64,000 bases of DNA from assembly GCA_013396655.1 (NCBI GenBank), contig WBMV01002663.1:302872-366871 (forward strand). The letters are read 5' to 3'. Of the stretch, positions 20,452 to 33,274 are shown one piece after another; the first letter of the stretch is position 1, and each line of letters starts with the position of its first letter. The stretch comes from Campylorhamphus procurvoides (lineage: Eukaryota > Chordata > Aves > Passeriformes > Dendrocolaptidae). The notes beneath the pieces were generated by a model. It searched no databases, was not told the DNA's origin, and saw only the letters and a program-made list of their open reading frames with translations. Position numbers and translations under genes: made by a program.

Positions 20452-23400
20452 AGAAACACAGCAGTGAGTAGCTGGAGGTCATCACCCAGCTTGGAGGAGA
20501 TGCTGTCCCTGGGCTGTGCGGAGGTGCCACTGCTCCCAGGCTGCAGAGACCATCCCATCTCACAGCATAGCACCACGTTAGTCCAGCTCATGATGGGTCC
20601 ATGGGTCCTGACAGGCTAAAAAGGGCACAGCTCAAAGCTTTGCTGGTTCCTGGGACACACTAATCCCTTGGTGCCTGCAGAGAGAGCCAGGCAGCACCTC
20701 CTCTGCCAGCAGCTGGGCTGTAGGTGTCTGCAGCACACGTGGGCACTTGCTGAGAAAATGCTTCCCAAGCTGAGTCCCTCTGGGTGTCGATGAAGGGGGT
20801 TCCAGGCTTCAAAGCACAGATGTCCTCGAGTATCCAATGCAGAAACCAGTTCCCTGCGCGCAGGGGCTCGGGCAGAGTCATGAATGACCAAAAGGATCTA
20901 TTCTGCCACCTGCAGAGCATCCCTGGGTTCCCCAGGCACTTTGGCAGGTGGATGACAGCCAAAGCCAGAGCGTTACATTCCTAGGATCATCCTCACTCAA
21001 GTCTTCCTGGCCCGTGGGTAGCAGAGGTTTCCAGCAGTGGTGCTGAGATATACAAGCTACAGAAAAGGCAGAGAGCCCAGAAAGTCCCAGCACTGATCGG
21101 GGAGAGGAAGGGTATCCAGCAGGTTTTGAGCAGAGGTCACACTAACCTGGAGGGTGAGAGTCTGAGCTGGGACAAGGATACACCAGAGCCCATCTCTGGC
21201 CTGAGCCACAGGGGTTACAAAGGGGTGAAATCAAGTCTCCTGGATGTGGGTCCCCAGCAGCAACATAAATTCAGCAACTCCTGTTTGTTTGTATTCACTT
21301 GATTAAGTAATTAAGTGTGTTTTGGGCCAGAGAGAAGATGCTGGTTTCCCTGTAGCTTCTCTCAAAGGATCCATTGCTGACAGGAGGGATAGTGGGTTGT
21401 TTGCCGCCTCTTAATCCCCTTTCTAAGGGTTTCCCCTCTGCAGGCTGAGATCAAGGGGGAAGTGTGGATGCCTCTGCCTACGCCTCTGCTCCCCGAGGGC
21501 AGCAGCCCCCTCTGAAATGGCTCTGCTGCCTTCCACTTGGTATCTTTGATCTCATATTTAAATACAGCTGGCCATAAAGGGAAAGGGAATGTTTCCCAGC
21601 CAATATTTGATTTCCAGTTTCTCCATCCTTCCAAATAATACTATCAAAGTATCAGATTTTGGAAGACTAACCATTTCCTTGGGCAATCAAAAATAAGGGT
21701 GAAGGGAATAAAGGAGGGGAATAAATTCTCAAGAACAATTACCTTTAGGTTACTTTTCAATATTTCTTTTTTATACCATTATTTGAAATGAAACTTCAAG
21801 CTGGTCTACCTCTTCATATTGCACCTCCACTCTTAATCAGAGCAGCAAATGAGAAGCTTGTAATCCTGATGGATTTCCACCACAAACTCGTGATCTTTAC
21901 AGAGACATTGCTCTCGCCACATCCTTTCCCCCACTCTGTGAGCATAACATGTATTTCTGGTTCCCCACATTTATGATCTGGCATTTAGCTGCATTAAACG
22001 AGGGGCTGTTTTATCACCTCCAATTTACTAAGTGATACATACACCTGATTACCCCTCTCTTGTCATTATTTACTGCCTCAGCAGTCTCTCAGTGTCATCT
22101 TCAAACTTTATCAGTAATGATTTCCTGTTTTCTTCCAGATCCCTGCTGAAGATGCGAAGCGGCACTGCGGCCTGGGGAGGGACCTGTGGGACCCAATTAG
22201 GAACGACTGTGCCAAGGACTGATGGAGCACCAACAATTGTATCCTGAGATCCAGCATTTAGCCAGTTTTTAAACCCAGGCTAATCACGCTGTATCCATTT
22301 GTTAACTACTAATAAAAGCAAAGCCACAGCAAGAGTGCTCAGATTAACTCTTCACAACCTCTCACACCAAGAGCTCAGTGAAACCACAAAAGTGACAGCA
22401 GGATTTACACTTCCAATATGTCCTTCACAGGTTGTTGGTCTCAGCTCCATCCAGAGCCCTGGGGAGGCAAGTCTCTTGCTCATGGTTTTTTTCCTGCTGA
22501 AGAGGATTTGTCTCCCAGTGCCTGAGAAGAGGCCAGGATAAGGCTGGAATGAGGCAGGCAACAAGCAAAGGGGAAAGGCACCTTCAGCGCCTGCTGCTCT
22601 CTTGTTCCCAGTAAACTGATACACAGCTCCAGAGGCCCTTAGAAATGGATGTTGAATCCTTATAAGAAAGCTGCTCTCCTTCATCTCTCCCATCACAAAA
22701 AAGACACAGACCCTGGATTTATTAAAAGATTTTAGTTGGGAAAACAAGTTGGGGTGGGGGGGGATTAATTAAATTAATGGCCTCTCTAAAGAGAAGACAA
22801 TTACGGTATTGATTGCAAGAAGTGCCAAGTTAATTGGGCATGTGACACATTGACATTTTTCACATCAATAAACCTGCAACACCTTCAAAGAAATCTCAAG
22901 CAGCACATGACCATATCAGGGTCAAAAATGCAATAAATTTATTGAGCTGATTATAGCTGTTGACTTCTTTCATGTTTTCTCAATACCAAAAGCTGCCTGA
23001 CAGGGCAGGTTTTTCCCCATGTGGCTTTAATAAAAGGCTTTGAAGGAGCCAGTGCAAGCTTTCTCCGCTTATTTTTAAAGGAGAAATCTTGTCAGCCTCA
23101 GTCAGCTTTGCCTCCCCATTCCCTACCCATCACTGGGAAGAAAGGGGCCAGAGAGGCCTGGGAAAAGCCAATTAAGAGAGGTAGTGGAGGAGTCCCAGAG
23201 CACTCAGTAGCGATGCTCTGGAGACAAACTGGTGCCTGGAGACTGCTCTGGATCCTGTCCATTGTGACACTGTGTGTGCTGGGGAAGAGCGGCACTGCAA
23301 TGAGGGATCAGCCAGACCCTTCCTTGCCTTCCTCTATTCCAGCTGCTGCTTAAAAGCAGAGCTGATGTTTGCCATGAGTCTGTTTGAAATGGGTATCCAG

Positions 23401-23609
23401 AGGGAGCAGCATCCCCCAGGACCTGCCTGTTGTCTCTTGCAGGGGTGAGACACCTCCCAGCACAACCCACGGAGTACCTGACTGATCCCCCCGGGACACA
23501 AGACAGGCTCTGAGCACAGGATGCTCCTGACAGAGAGCAGGAGGGATGCTGCTGCAGGAGGTGGAGAGATGAATGAGCAGAGCACCATCAGGGCTGCCTG
23601 ACATGAGGG
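20452..23609. other. Unique non-coding sequence
   Basis: No gene or repeat family is recognised. Around 22764-22960 the sequence is AT-rich with several TAAT/ATTA cores (for example 'attaattaaattaatgg'). Confidence 0.5.
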
Positions 23610-23846
23610 ACAGATTTGGATCAGAGATTGGGAAGAAATTCTTCCCTGTGAGGGTAGGGAGGCCCTGGCACAGGTTGCCCAGAGAAGCTGTGGCTGCCCC
23701 ATCCCTGCAAGTGTTCAAGGCCACGTTGGATGGGGCTTGGAGCAATCTGGGCTAGTGGAAGGTGTCCCTGCCCATGGCAGGGGGTGGCACTGGATGAGTT
23801 TTAAGATCCCTTCCAACCCAAACCATTCTGTGATTTTATGATTCTC
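23610..23846 (+). mobile_element. CR1 LINE 3' fragment
   Basis: This runs from 'cagatttggatcagagattg' through 'cctggcacaggttgccc' to 'ctgtgattttatgattct'. The 3' tail carries two imperfect copies of the terminal octamer. Confidence 0.92.
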
Positions 23847-26699
23847 TGATAAGTTCTATCCCTTCTGTGATGCACAAGTGCCTTCATATTTATACCGGCA
23901 CTGAGCAGCTTTTCCTCTCCTGAGCTGTTTCCCTCCTTTTTTTCCTTCTCCCTTCTTATGGAGTTGCCTGTCTGGGTGCAGTATTATTTCAAGGTTCTTC
24001 AGGGGTCTCTCACTAAGAGCTTCCAGCCTGACAAGGGTAATCTGTGCTACAGTGCATGTCTATACTGACCAGACTCGACCTTCCCAAAATCTGGCCCTGG
24101 CCACTTTCATTGTAAATGCCTTTTTGTACCAGTATCATATAACAAAACCCAAAAAAAATCTCTCGTTCTGAAACTTCACACAAACACTACTGAAATCATG
24201 TTCAATGCCTCTTGTCCTGGGAGGGAAGCAGGGTTGGAGCTGGCATGTCCCATCAGGCAGGAGTTGGGTGCAGGACAGGTGTGTTTCAGCTCCCATGAGA
24301 TCAGACTCAGGTCTTACCTCCTGGACAATTTCTAGGGTTGTAGAAGGGCATGAGTGCTGCATTCCGCTCAAGGGTGGAGCTCTGGTGCCACTTTTTTCTC
24401 CTCATGAGCTTTGCCACAGTATTTGAGAGCCCTTATCAGTTCTTTAAAGTTGTCAGCCATATCCACCTTCATCTTTGGGATCAAGCCTCGAACTGGGAAT
24501 GTGCTGAGGGATAGTCTCTGCATGGGGGTGTCCTGCATGTGGTGTTCACTGGGGGCTAAAACCCTTGAAAGTGTCCAACTAACTGATGAGTCCCAGAGGT
24601 CACCTATGAACCCATTGTTGGAAGTACACTCCTGAAATACATACAAATGCAAACTCAACGTTTTTGCTCTTTAAATTGTTTTGCTAAGTTGCCCTTTACA
24701 GATAAGCCCTTTACAATGTCCCTGCTGTTTACATTTGGAACTCAAATTTCATTGCCTCTTGCAATGTTGCATAACTTACACCAAGGAATTATTGTGCATT
24801 TGCAGAAACATCTGCGTTGCTGTGACCTAGCACAGAACCTCATGACTGCTTATCATCTGTCATTCATTATAACCTTATGCAAAGCTACACTCAATAATTA
24901 AATTGTACAATTAGAACTTGACAAGGTCCATGAAAGCCACATCCTGCCAGTGCCCCCAGCCCACGTGCTGCCTCATTAGCAGCATCATCTGGACCATCTC
25001 CTCTCATCACACAGTATCTGTATCTCTTTTACCAGGCTCAGAGGTTTTTTGCCCAGCACAGTGGCATCCTCCCACAGGATTAGTGCTGAGCACCATCACC
25101 TAATTACAATCAACCTTGCCACCTTATCTTATGAAAATTGGAGGAAAATTAGCTTGTTCCTAGGAGACACAGGCTCAGGCTGAACAGGCTCTCTGTTGCC
25201 TTTGTCCATGCTGGAGAGAGGGGACAAAATCAAGAAAGCAAATTCCTGGGGCTGCCAGGGAATATTTTCCAAAAGTCAGGAGCTTGCACTTAGCAAAACC
25301 TGGTGGTGCGAGTGGGCATCTTCATCCCCTGCCCCCAGGCTGAGCCAGGGGTGTGATTAGCAGAGTAAGGGGGCCAGAGATACACCCTGTGACACATGAA
25401 GGAGGATGCAGGGATGATGTTCACATTGCCCTGTGGGCTCCTCACTCATCACAGGGGGGTGAGGGGGCCTCCAGTTCTGGTTTTGGCCAGAGTTCACCCT
25501 CACCCCTGGGACAGCAGCTGGACCTCTTCAGCCCCTGTACCCACTGCAGAAAGTGGAGGCCCTTGTAAAAGGTTCCCAAATAAAGGTATCCAGCGTAACC
25601 CACCAACTGAGCTCAAAGATGCTTCCCAAGTCCTGCGCAAAGGGCAAATCCATCTGCACAGGATGGTGAAGGAACTGTTGGACAGACAGTAGGGCAGCTC
25701 TGCAGGGGATGTCTGAGGGCCTGGATTGGGCAAAAGGAACACTAAATTGGCAATCAGGGTTAAGCATAAAGTTATTTTCAAACTGTTGTTAATTGGCATA
25801 AAAAGCAACAGCATCCTTTATCATGAGCACACGGAGAAGTCCAAACCACAGGTACATTCAGGGAAAAAAGATGGTGCCTACACAACAGAGTATTAAAGAA
25901 AGCTCTATTCTAGATATCACTGCTATATCCAGAATTCAAGAATGACAATTTAAATACAAAATCAGCAAGTAGAACCCAAAAAGCTGGCAGGGCCCAGGCC
26001 TCATGTGGGATAATGCTTAATTAATGCAGAGTTTAAATGCCTTTTACCTCATTCATGGAAAATGCCTCTGGTCCTTCCTCCTCCCTGTCAATTCATCCTT
26101 CAGGCACTCTCAAGATGAACTCCATGGCTTTCAAAAAACCCCAAAAAAGGGCCTTCTGCTTCTGATACAGTGCTCAAACCACCAGAAAGCTGGAAACTTA
26201 TTGCCCTGCCCACCGTTTCTAATTAAAAATTTTCATTAATTTCAAGGATGGGAAGAGTTCCTCAGGGGTCTCTCCTAACTCCAGCACTATTACACATTTC
26301 ATTAATGACTCAGAAGATGGAAGAAATACCAGGCTTATTTAATTTCCTAGATAGCACCAAGTTTTGAGATATCTTGTGTAGGCAGGACAGGATTCAAATT
26401 CCAAATCTCTCCATGAATTAGACAAACAGGCAGACAAAATACAGGATGCAGCTCTACAAGAAAAGGGAGGGTTTATCTGCTGACAGGAATGTTTCTTAGA
26501 GGTCTTCCAGGGAGAAAATGAGTCAACAGGACAAAGCAGTACCAAAAAAAGGCACATTTCATTCCAGGGTCATGCACAGCATGGGTTTCACTTGTAAGAA
26601 AATACAGTCTTCCTCCTGCTCTCCACTGCTTGGGTATCAGCTGGAATCATTTTTTTTCTCTGTTCTGAGAAATCAAAGGGTCATTTGGAGGGTGTTCAA
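23847..26699. other. Unique or unrecognised sequence
   Basis: No gene is recognised. The last 400-450 bp (from about 26250, 'cctcaggggtctctcctaac') may be the diverged upstream part of the old CR1 that follows, but the match is too weak to call separately. Confidence 0.45.
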
Positions 26700-27080
26700 A
26701 AGAGAGTAAGAAGAATTGCCATAGATCAGGGAAATTTGTCCCAGCAGTCATGACTGGAAGATTTAGGCAAGCCAGAAGACAAGCCAAAAAGGAGATGAAG
26801 AAATCTTTGTGAAGGAATGGAAAGCAAAATTTATTCTTCAGAGCATATGGGACCAGAAGCTGTGGGATTAAAGGTACCTTTTCAGATCAGATGTTAGGAA
26901 AATCCAGCTGTCTGGGTGGCAAGGAATGGAAACACTGTGTGGAAAGGTCAGAGAAGCCTTGTCAATAGTGGGGTTTAAGAAATAGCTTGTTAGGAATGAC
27001 CCAAGTGGAGCTGATCTTGCCCTGTGACAAGAGGTGAACAAGATCACCAGAAGTCTTCTTCCCAAACCAATATCCTATGA
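26700..27080 (+). mobile_element. Old, diverged CR1 LINE 3' fragment
   Basis: Weak but ordered similarity to a CR1 tail: 'cagatgttaggaaaatcc', 'cttgccctgtgacaagagg' and a final 'aatatcctatga'. It lacks the 'catgggcagggacacc' block of the younger copies and is much more diverged, so it is probably an ancient CR1 subfamily. The 5' limit is approximate. Confidence 0.55.
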
Positions 27081-27096
27081 AGAAACAGAACATTTT

Positions 27097-28040
27097 ATAG
27101 AATCATAGAACCACAGAATGGTTTGGATTGGGAGAGACCTTAAAGCTCATCTAGTTCCACCCCCTGCCATGGGCAGGGACACCTTCCACTAACCCAGGGT
27201 GCTCCAAGCCCCGTCCAACCTATCCTTGGACACTCCCAGGGATGGGGCAGCCACAGCTTCTCTGGGCAACCTGTGCCAGGGCCTCCCTACCCTCACAGGG
27301 AAGAATTTTTTCCCAATATCTAATCTAAACCCACTCTCTGTCAGTGGGAAGCCATTTCCCCTTGTTCTGCCACTCCAGGCCCTTGTAAATAGTGCCACTC
27401 CATCTTTCTTGCAGGGTCCCTTCAGGTACTGCAGGGCCATAATTAGGTCACCCTGGAGCCTTCTCTTCTCCAGGCTGAACAATCCCAATTCTCTCAGTCT
27501 TTCCTCACAGTAGAGGGACTCCATCTCTCTAACCACCTCCATGGCCTCCTCTGGACTTGCTCCAGCAGCTCCACGTCCTTCCTGTGCTGGACACCCAGCA
27601 CTGGAGGCAGCTCTGCAGGTTGGGTTTCACCTGAGCAGGGGAGAAGGGCAGAATCCCCCCCTGCCCTGTGCAGCCCACACTGCCTGTGGCAGGGCTTCTG
27701 GGTCTCAACACACATGGCCAGGTTCAGCATGTCCAGCCTCTCACCCACCAGCATCTGAAAGTCCTTCTTCCCAGGGCTTCTCTGTATCTGTTCATCACCA
27801 GCCTGGATTGGTACCAGGAGCTGCCCCATCCCAGGTGCAGCATCAGCACTTGGTCTTGTTAAACCTCATGAGATTCCCATGTGCCGATGCTTGAGCTTGT
27901 ACAAGTCCCTCTGGAAGGCATCTTGTCCTTCAGTTGTGTCACCTGAACCCTGAGCATGGTGTCACCTGCAGGTCTGCTGAGGGTGCACTCTGTCCCTTTG
28001 TCTATGTAATTAATCAGGACCTGTGCTCTTTTCACATCAA
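27097..28040 (-). mobile_element. Longest CR1 LINE fragment, with ORF2 end
   Basis: About 945 bp in reverse orientation, starting 'atagaatcatagaaccacag'. It includes the 'ctccaggctgaacaatccc' and 'cacctgagcagggga' blocks, then 'cttgttaaacctcatgagat' and 'tgctgagggtgcactctgtc'. The last block is the complement of the ORF2 region just before the FADD motif of the reverse transcriptase, which here is mutated. It is the best reference in the window for how an uninterrupted CR1 reads across the site where the Env fragment inserted at 8927. It faces the old CR1 ending at 27080 tail to tail. Confidence 0.9.
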
Positions 28041-28331
28041 AAGGATGCAAATAGCTGCCAGGCTAAACCTGAAGTCTTGGCTTTATGGTGAGCTGAAGTT
28101 TAGAGCATGAATTGCTGCTCTGTAATCCATGGCAAGGCATGAGTTAGCAACAAGTGCAAGCTGGGAAACGTGTTCCTTGGCTCTTTATAATTCCAGTTTT
28201 GCAATAAAATGCCCAGTCATGCACTTTGCTGCACACCTGTTATGATCATTTTCCTTAATCTTGCCTACTAGCCAGGTGGACAAACCCTAAGGAGGTTTGC
28301 CAGGCAGTGGTCATGCCATTCCCAGGGAATG
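28041..28331. other. Unique non-coding sequence
   Basis: Nothing recognised. Confidence 0.5.
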
Positions 28332-28396
28332 GATCACAGGATCACAGAATATGCTGAGCTGGAAGGGACCCACAAGGATCATCCAGTCCAACCCTG
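28332..28396 (-). mobile_element. CR1 LINE 3'-terminal fragment
   Basis: About 65 bp, from 'gatcacaggatcacagaat' to 'gatcatccagtccaaccctg', of the 'tatgctgagctgg' tail type. Confidence 0.88.
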
Positions 28397-29649
28397 GTTC
28401 AAGGTGTGTGCATTGGGTGTCTTTGATAGCAAGGTGTCTGTCACAGGTATGAGTTAGGACTCAGGTTCATGTTTCATATGACCCAGAGACGTCAAGGCAA
28501 GGTGCTGCAGGACATGCAGGCCCATGTACAGCACAGACACACCAGTGGTTGCTGGCGCTGAGAGACAGACGGAGTCCCATAACCAGACCTGGGTGCCAGT
28601 GAATGAACCATTTGCCACAGAGCATTTCACCCTCCCTTCCACTCAGAGCCGATGCTGGCATGCATTCCCGATGGCTTTGGCAGCTCTCAGAGGATTTTTT
28701 TAATTCTTTTTTTTTGTGTGTGTTTTATCGGAGGATTCAGCTTCCAGTGGAGAAACAAGCAGGAGCTGCCTGTTGGCATGTGACCAGTAGATCCCATACC
28801 CCAGGCTGTATTAGAAGATAAATCAGTAAGGGGATATTAAAATGACAGAGATGCTACACACTAGACTGAGATATTTGATCAAAGTGGGGCATTGCTTGTT
28901 ATTGTTGATTGAAGCCATCAGGATAGTTCACATCTTTGCAAGTTTTTGGGGTTTCTTATATTCTTTGCAACACAATAGATATTGAAATGCCCATTACATA
29001 GTTTCCTGGAGAAGCTATCTTCTGCACAGGGAGACAGGAGCAGGTAATCACAGCTCTGTTGCACTTAGGAGAACATACTACCACAAGTGAAGTGGTGTGA
29101 CCAAAATTTCATGCAGCTAAAATTGGCTAATAGCTTCAAGGGTTTTTTTTCTTAACGCATGTTATTGCTCACCATATTGCTGCCATTACTTGAGGGAAAT
29201 TCCTGCTCCTAGAAGTTGTTGTTGAGTTGCGTTTATTCCACAAATAGGGAAGACACAACTCGTATATTGCAGATACAAACCATACAGGGACAGCCCTTGT
29301 GAAGGATTAATCAAGCTGCATCTTGCTGGTGGAGGTTTTTCAGCAGAGTGAAACACGAGTGAGAAGCGGGGAAGTCCTCCTAGGGACTACAGCAGAGAGA
29401 AAATAAAACATCCCTGTCTCAAGGCTGGCCTTGCCTCTTCAGAAGTCTTTACAGCCTCTCTCAAGGGATGCACATCATCAAGGAAAGCTTGGAAGGGAGC
29501 AAAGGGTTTTTCTGCTCGCTGTAGAGCACCTGTGAAATGTGAGAATGGCTTAGGGCAACAGTAGGGCAGGAAAAAAGCTGCTGGTTGGTAATTTGTGAGT
29601 TATTTTGGACAAAAGAAGGGGAGATATCTGTGGTGTTCTGCATACAGAA
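28397..29649. other. Unique non-coding sequence
   Basis: No gene is recognised. A T-rich patch with a short GTGTGTG run lies at 28695-28727. Confidence 0.55.
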
Positions 29650-29808
29650 AGGATGATAGGACAAGAGGGAATGGCTTTCAGCTGAAAGAGAATAGTTTTA
29701 GACTGGATAGTAAGAAGAAATTCTTCTTTGTGAGGGTGGGGAGGCCCTGGCAGGAGTTGTCCAGAGAAGCTGTGGCTGCCCCATCCCTGGAAGTGTTCAA
29801 AGACAACT
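29650..29808 (+). mobile_element. CR1 LINE fragment truncated at both ends
   Basis: This runs from 'ggatgataggacaagaggg' to 'gaagtgttcaaagacaa'. The last 80-100 bp of the element, including the terminal octamers, are missing, which is unusual because CR1 copies normally keep their 3' end. A later deletion is likely. Confidence 0.88.
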
Positions 29809-31350
29809 GTTCTGTGAGAAATGAGCTGGGAAATGGGCAAAAGGAACTGGCATTGTGAGACCCCTGAGCACCCATCAAGAGTTCAGGGATGGAGTACAGC
29901 CTGATTTCCTCTCCGCCTCTGGATATTTTCTGCCCACAGTCTTCTACCCCCTGGACCCTGGTTTGGCTGGGCTGAGCCCAGGTCACCTCTCTGAAACACA
30001 CATCAGTGCAAGGGTTCCATCCAACCTGAGCTGACCAAATCTTGCCTTCCAATCTGCATTCTGAGTGCACTTTGGATAATGTACACTGCCCCGATGAGAA
30101 ATCTGACTTCACAAATATTTCCCTAGTTCCTGCTGTTCCAGCATAGGCCTGGCATTTAGAGCTTGTCCTGCTTCCAACCATCTCTTCTCAAGGCTGAACA
30201 AGTGTTTGCTGTCCTTGATAAGACTGAAATTATTTTACCACGTAGTGGCACAGCAGTATGCAGGACTGCCTGGCCATTTGGGTCTCTGCTCCACCCCCTC
30301 CCCTCAGCCACTTGCTCTGTCCCTGAGACAGGAGCACTCTTGCTCATCATGGTACCCTCCCCTGGGACCTGGCCCATGGGAGGACACTGAAGAAGTGATT
30401 CAGCCTGACTCTGGAGCCAGGGGATGGGTAGGGGTCACATGAGCAGCACCTTCTGGGCAGGTCTTGGGAGGTGATAACTGTGTGGGATGGATGCTCAACA
30501 TCCAAGTTTTCTTTTGTGACTTTCATCTTCCTGTCTAAACAGGAGGAGATGTGGGGTGGAGGAGCTCCCAGTCAGGATGGTCCTTGGCTACGCAGAGCAG
30601 AGCAGAAGCCCTGAAGGGTCAACAGGTTCCTCAGCCATCTTCAGACATAACTTCCCAGTCACCATGAGCTACCATGACAGCATTGTCTGTGAGTCACATT
30701 CTCCTTCCCAAGAGCTGTCACTGCCTGGAAGGCTGCTGAGTTTTCACTGATCTCAGAGCCCAAACTTGACACGCCTTCAAATGCCCCTGGGGGTGTGGAG
30801 AGTGAGCACCAGCGGGGAAATCTCTGCTTTTTGCTGTGAGAAGCCACACCAGATGCCCATTGCAGAAACATTTCACCTATTCTTCGGAGTTTGTTTGGCT
30901 GTTGGTGTTTGTTTGTTTAGAGGGGTTATGTTTTGCTTTGTTTGGTTTGTAATTCAATATGTTTAAGCAGGCAGAGAAGTGAAAATTGCTGGGACCATCT
31001 GCTGGCAGCAGTCAGCAAAACACACTGTTGATTGATCTTCTCTTCCCTGTCCCTGTGCTGGAAGATATCCATGGATCTGACAGCCTGGAGGGAATTCTGT
31101 GCTTGGGGCACCGCAGTTTGGTGCAAGCAGGAAAGGAAGAGGTGTCAGTTAACCCAGCTCTTCTTGGACATGCACTTCACCTGGGAAATCTATGGTAATA
31201 CTGTCATGGAGATTTTGGTCACCCAGTCACAAAGGCAGAAAGATGTGACCTGCCTGCTATGATGAATGCTGCCCATCCTGTGAGGGGACCACCCCCCAAG
31301 CCCAGGGGAGCATGAGAATGAAGGTCAGCCAGGCTGATCCTGCCAATTTA
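29809..31350. other. Unique non-coding sequence
   Basis: No gene or repeat is recognised. A GTTTGTTT-rich patch lies near 30895-30950. Confidence 0.55.
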
Positions 31351-31586
31351 ATAGAATCATAGAATCGTTAAGGTTGGAAAAGACCTCCAAGATGATCAAG
31401 TCCAACCTTCAACCGAATCCCAGTATAGCCACTAAATCATACCATGAAGTGCCACATCTCCTCATTGTTTGAACACCTGCAGGGATGGAGACTCCACTGA
31501 CAGTGCCAGTGAAGAAATGTTCACTAATATCCAACCTGAACCTCCACTGGCTCAATTTGAGGCCATTTTCCCTTGTTGCCCGGGAA
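31351..31586 (-). mobile_element. CR1 LINE 3' fragment, diverged type
   Basis: This starts 'atagaatcatagaatcgtta' and continues 'gatgatcaagtccaacc', 'cacctgcagggatggagac' and 'aatatccaacctgaacc', the tail type also seen at 40716 and 34856. It is followed within 200 bp by a plus-strand CR1. Confidence 0.85.
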
Positions 31587-31780
31587 AAGACATCAATCCT
31601 TCACAACAATCCTTCTGCTGTTGCAGAACAACAGCATCCTCACCTGGAACAGGTCCAATGGCCTTTTCCATCTGCACTGCTCCACAGACTCGTCTTGCTG
31701 GAGCTGAACACTTCATAGACTGGTCAGGTGAGATGAGCAGGGACTTTCCCATTGCCCCTGCAGAACACAACAACTTAGCT

Positions 31781-32165
31781 CACTTGGGGTGTTCAGCTGG
31801 AGAAGAGGAGACTGAGGAGAGACCTCATTGCAGGTCCAACTCCCTGGGGAGGGGCAGAGGAGGGGCAGGCACTGATCTCTGCTCTGGGGGGACCAGGGAC
31901 AGCACCCAGGGAAGGGCCGGAGTTGTGTCAGGGCAGGCTCAGGTTGGATCTCAGGGAAAGGTTCTTCCCCCAGAGGGTGGTGGGCACTGACCAGGCTCCC
32001 CAGGGCAGTGGGCACAGCCCCAAGGCTGCCAGAGCTTCAGGAGTGTTTGGATGATGCTCTGGGGCACAGGGAGTGACTCTTGGGGATGGTCCTGTGCACG
32101 GCCAGGAGTTGGACTGGATGATCCTTGTGGGTCCCCTCCAGGTCAGCATATTCTGTGTTATTGTG
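31781..32165 (+). mobile_element. CR1 LINE 3' portion
   Basis: This runs from 'cacttggggtgttcagctgg' to 'attctgtgttattgtg'. It is closely similar to 5850-6313 (shared 'gggaccagggacagca', 'ccaaggctgcc'). Confidence 0.92.
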
Positions 32166-33123
32166 AACTTACACTGCTTCACCAGACACTCCACTTCCCC
32201 AGGTCAGGCTGAGGTGTGTCTGTACGAACTGCAGCTCAGCACCTCCTGGTCCAGCTCAGCACTCTGAACCACTCATGCATCAGGCAGGAAAAGAGTAGTG
32301 TGTGGAGCCACTACTTTGTAGCCTAATTAACCTCAGCACTGTTGCCTATCTGTGCCTTTTTCGGATGGGAAAGGTAAGAGATTTACTGGGGTGCAAGCAG
32401 GGGCACTGACCAGAGGCTCAGCAGAGGGTCATCGCTGGAGTGTCAGCTCTCAGCGCTGGAGATGCTCTGCAGAGCCAAGAGCCCTCCAGCACCCGCTGGC
32501 TGCCAACCCTCCTCCTGCAACACCCGGGTTGAATGCAGAACAGGACAGCTCTGCACTATGTCTCTGCCAAATCCATTGTTGCTGCACAGCCCCCCACCCC
32601 CCTCCCACCCTCTTCTTTCTCCCTTCCCCCAATCCATATTTCCATTGAAAAAATACATTTTTGCTATGTCGTGTGGAAAAAAAAATACAGTGTAATTACA
32701 CATTTTTATAGCACACCTTTCATAGCTTATCGTGGAGCTCTGCACATAAAAAAATGAGTTGCATAAATTTTAAAGACATGTAATACATACACAGTTAAAA
32801 TCAGGCTGCAACAGCAATAGAAAACAGGTGTGTGCTTAAAGGGAGATTTAAAGCAGGGACGTGAGTTGCACACGGGAGCCGTGAGGATGAAGCAGCAGAG
32901 CAGAGAGAGCTGCAGGCGTTCATCCCATGGAGTGCTGGGATGGAGAGTGGGGCTGTAAATCTCAGCAACAAAACAGCCAAACAGGCACCCAAGGGGAGAG
33001 CAGAAAGATAAGGGTAAATACCTGAGATTTTGAATCCTCACAGGAATGATGCTCTGCAGAGGTTGGGTCTCCAGAGGTTGAGCAGAACACTGAAGAGCTC
33101 AGAGATCAATGCAGAATTTCCTG
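32166..33123. other. Unique non-coding sequence
   Basis: No gene is recognised. The interval 32640-32800 is AT-rich with A runs and TAATTA-type motifs. Confidence 0.5.
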
Positions 33124-33273
33124 AATCACAGAATATGCTGAGCTGGAAGGGACCCACAAGGATCATCCAGTCCAACCCTCAGCCCTGCACAGGACCATCC
33201 CCAAGAGTCACCCCCTGTGCCCCAGAGCATCATCCAAACACTCCTGCAGCTCTGGCAGCCTTGGGGCTGTGCC
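33124..33273 (-). mobile_element. CR1 LINE 3' fragment ending at an N
   Basis: This runs from 'aatcacagaatatgctgagc' to 'cttggggctgtgcc', then hits a single N. The related copy at 11414-11886 continues here with 'cactgccctggggagcctgg', so the rest of the CR1 appears to be missing from the assembly rather than from the genome. Confidence 0.9.
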
Positions 33274-33274
33274 N
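33274..33274. other. Single ambiguous base (N) inside a CR1
   Basis: This is the second single N of the window. Like the one at 5849 it sits exactly where a repeat stops matching, so it probably marks a collapsed gap. Confidence 0.8.

Noticed and set aside
31469..31990. 173-codon open frame as a gene
   Set aside because: It joins a minus-strand CR1 to a plus-strand CR1; the C-terminal part repeats the translation seen at 5928-6197.
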